DNA of 25,155 nucleotides from Dechloromonas sp. Its GTDB lineage: Bacteria > Pseudomonadota > Gammaproteobacteria > Burkholderiales > Rhodocyclaceae. Positions 24,986-25,155 of this stretch are shown here, piece by piece. How positions within the stretch are numbered: position 1 is the stretch's first letter; every line of letters begins with the position of its first letter. A program made the translations under genes and the position numbers. The DNA lies in contig JAFLDQ010000038.1 of NCBI GenBank assembly GCA_017302355.1, forward strand, positions 1-25,155, in the 5' to 3' direction. Below the pieces are notes generated by a model, which saw only the letters and a program-made list of their open reading frames with translations, ran no database searches and had not been told where the DNA came from.

Positions 24986-25155
24986 CATGAAGCCCAATTT
25001 TTCGAGACGCCAATGGTGATTGTAGCGGTCCTTGAACGCGGTGACGGCGGCGCGCAGCTCCTCGACGTTTTTGAAGACGCGGCCGTGAATGGTCTGTTCC
25101 TTGAGTGTCCGGTTGAAGCGCTCGGCGACGCCGTTGGTCTGCGGCTCGGCAACGA
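24938..25155 (-). mobile_element. IS3/IS481-type transposase, C-terminal part (cut by window edge)
   Basis: Read on the minus strand, the frame gives 71 residues ending at the TGA at 24940-24938. EPQTNGVAERFNRTLKEQTI contains the NG-x-AER segment with the last catalytic Glu of the DDE integrase core. The segment RYNHHWRLEKLGFMSPLEARQAY is typical of the C-terminus of IS3/IS481-type transposases. The 5' part lies beyond the right edge. The element's left boundary is probably near 24901, where TGT begins a sequence leading to GGATTGATTGGACAC, but the terminal inverted repeat cannot be confirmed without the other end. Confidence 0.85.

Noticed and set aside
24733..25152. 139-codon minus-strand ORF at the right edge
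   Set aside because: It is in another frame from the transposase; only the frame ending at 24938 gives conserved integrase-core motifs.

Overview
The window is high-GC, densely packed proteobacterial chromosome. Gene content and order (ispD-ispF, tsaB-rimI-family 4 UDG, lplT next to alr-radA, OmpR/EnvZ-like pair, ygiQ) suggest a betaproteobacterium, most likely Rhodocyclales (Dechloromonas/Azonexus/Accumulibacter-like). That placement is inferred from recognised families and gene order, not from a database search. No rRNA, tRNA or CRISPR array was seen.

Layout: (1) 1-1049 is an accessory edge. It holds the tail of an unidentified upstream gene, a REP-like palindromic element and a minus-strand higB-higA toxin-antitoxin module. 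(2) 1050-4752 is a compact minus-strand operon: an MgtC/SapB-DUF4010 membrane protein, then the complete three-gene AmmeMemoRadiSam set (amrB Memo-like, amrA AMMECR1-like, amrS radical SAM). The biochemical role of this conserved set is not settled, and it is the best candidate here for a poorly described system. (3) 4792-6525 is a plus-strand ispD-ispF-thpR operon, divergent from the amr operon across only 39 bp. (4) 6560-9878 is minus strand: an OmpR-like regulator, an EnvZ-like kinase and an orphan PstS-like phosphate-binding protein. A small exported Met/Gln/Arg-rich protein is divergent from the regulator. (5) 10392-12291 is plus strand: tsaB (tRNA t6A synthesis), rimI and a family 4 uracil-DNA glycosylase. 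This operon meets the minus-strand lplT tail to tail with overlapping stop codons. (6) 13730-17082 is lysR-alr-radA, followed by a membrane GGDEF-EAL protein coupled by an ATGA overlap to a YbbP/FtsX-type permease, then ygiQ. (7) 24022-25155 is another accessory edge. It has a lower-GC gene with a possible nucleotidyltransferase-like signature, a REP/MITE-like hairpin, and the 3' end of an IS3/IS481-type transposase cut by the window edge.

Most core genes are joined by ATGA/GTGA overlaps, so translational coupling is common. Several transcription units (higB, ispD, tsaB, ygiQ) have a -10-like hexamer only 5-7 bases before the start codon, which suggests leaderless or nearly leaderless mRNAs. 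A GGTCGACC-centred palindromic repeat recurs at both accessory edges, flanks the toxin-antitoxin module, and lies inside the 3' end of ygiQ.
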